In this document: piece after piece, positions 5,247-5,775 of the stretch
Position numbering within the stretch: position 1 is the first letter of the stretch
Layout: each line of letters starts with the position of its first letter
Assembly: GCA_021732945.1 (NCBI GenBank)
Contig: JAKFWB010000443.1
Coordinates: 1-5,775 of the forward strand
Reading direction: 5' to 3'
Length of the DNA: 5,775 nt
Source of the DNA: Porphyrobacter sp.
Lineage (GTDB): Bacteria; Pseudomonadota; Alphaproteobacteria; Sphingomonadales; Sphingomonadaceae
Notes under the pieces: model-generated
The model's database searches: none
What the model saw: only the letters and a program-made list of their open reading frames with translations
Told to the model about the DNA's origin: nothing
Position numbers and translations under genes: made by a program

Positions 5247-5775
5247 CTAACGCGTCAACTTCTTATAAGCCAACCGCGTCGGGCGGTCCGCCGCATCACC
5301 CAAACGGCGACGCTTGTCTTCCTCGTAAGCTTCGAAGTTGCCTTCGAACCATTCGACATGGCTGTTGCCTTCGAAGGCGAGGATGTGGGTGGCGAGGCGA
5401 TCAAGGAAGAAGCGATCGTGGCTGATCACCACCGCGCAACCTGCGAAGTGTTCGATCGCGTCTTCCAGTGCGGCGAGCGTTTCGACGTCGAGATCATTGG
5501 TCGGCTCGTCCAGAAGCAGCACGTTGCCGCCCTGCTTCAGCATCTTGGCCATGTGCACGCGGTTGCGTTCACCGCCCGAAAGCTTGCCGACGTTCTTCTG
5601 CTGGTCCGCGCCCTTGAAGTTGAACGCGCCAACGTAAGCGCGGGTCGAGGTTTCCTGCTTGTTGACGGTCATGTAGTCGTGCCCGCCGGAAATTTCCTGC
5701 CAAACGTTGTTTGACTGTTCCAGATGATCACGGCTCTGATCGACATAGCCAAGATGGACCGTGCTGCCGATTTCC
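5247..5775 (-). CDS. ettA: Energy-dependent translational throttle protein EttA, ABC-F ATPase (C-terminal part; 5' end outside the window)
   Basis: These are the last ~175 codons of an ABC-F family ATPase closely resembling EttA, which binds the ribosomal E site and gates the first steps of elongation according to the ATP/ADP ratio. The frame stays open to the right edge, so the ATG at 5672 is internal. Visible parts belong to the second ABC domain: the stretch leading to [11 protein letters not shown], which is characteristic of EttA; the signature motif [13 protein letters not shown]; Walker [14 protein letters not shown] with the catalytic Glu; and the H-loop [10 protein letters not shown]. 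The C-terminal tail, with an [19 protein letters not shown] segment and YKKLTR at the end, matches the EttA ending. Walker A of this domain, the first ABC domain and the P-site tRNA-interaction linker lie beyond the window. There are no membrane segments, as expected for a cytosolic ABC-F protein. EttA is preferred over Uup or other ABC-F members because of the C-terminus. Confidence 0.92.
   Translation of the reverse strand, partial: EIGSTVHLGYVDQSRDHLEQSNNVWQEISGGHDYMTVNKQETSTRAYVGAFNFKGADQQKNVGKLSGGERNRVHMAKMLKQGGNVLLLDEPTNDLDVETLAALEDAIEHFAGCAVVISHDRFFLDRLATHILAFEGNSHVEWFEGNFEAYEEDKRRRLGDAADRPTRLAYKKLTR

Noticed and set aside
5670..5672. ATG as the start of a short ABC protein
   Set aside because: The frame continues upstream to the window edge with EttA-like sequence, so this Met is internal.

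Overview
The window is high-GC and reads like an alphaproteobacterial chromosome, most likely Sphingomonadales (an Erythrobacter or Sphingomonas relative). Three things point there: a class I (archaeal-type) lysyl-tRNA synthetase, an Arg/Asp/Trp-rich RcnB-like exported protein of the style common in sphingomonads, and a small pyridoxamine-oxidase-like flavoprotein. This placement is inferred from gene content; no rRNA or other taxonomic marker is present.

Layout from left to right. (1) Bases 1-524 hold the 3' end of lysK (class I LysRS), overlapping by four bases (ATGA) a DUF1003 membrane protein at 521-1057. (2) Convergent to these, 1075-1743 on the minus strand is a prolyl-4-hydroxylase-type Fe(II)/2-oxoglutarate oxygenase. 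(3) A strong intrinsic terminator at 1832-1861 ends the minus-strand RcnB-like gene (1880-3070), whose product is exported, contains 11-residue tandem repeats, is very Arg-rich and has no Lys in its mature part. (4) Divergent from it, 3260-3850 encodes a pyridoxamine 5'-phosphate oxidase-like (Alr4036-type) flavoprotein. (5) Convergent to that, 3864-4511 on the minus strand encodes a membrane-anchored degenerate GGDEF protein that lacks the cyclase signature but keeps an RxxD inhibitory-site motif. (6) Divergent from it, 4643-5224 is a Uma2-family PD-(D/E)XK protein. (7) Bases 5247-5775 on the minus strand are the 3' end of an EttA-type ABC-F translation factor, running off the right edge.

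Apart from lysK-DUF1003, the genes look like single transcription units: strands alternate and convergent stops lie only 13-22 bases apart. No mobile element, tRNA, rRNA or CRISPR array is seen, and there is no gene-free stretch longer than 300 bases. I see no multi-gene novel system. The most unusual items are the degenerate GGDEF protein with its upstream 16-bp palindrome, and the lysine-free repeat protein whose repeats are kept at protein level while the DNA drifts at synonymous sites.
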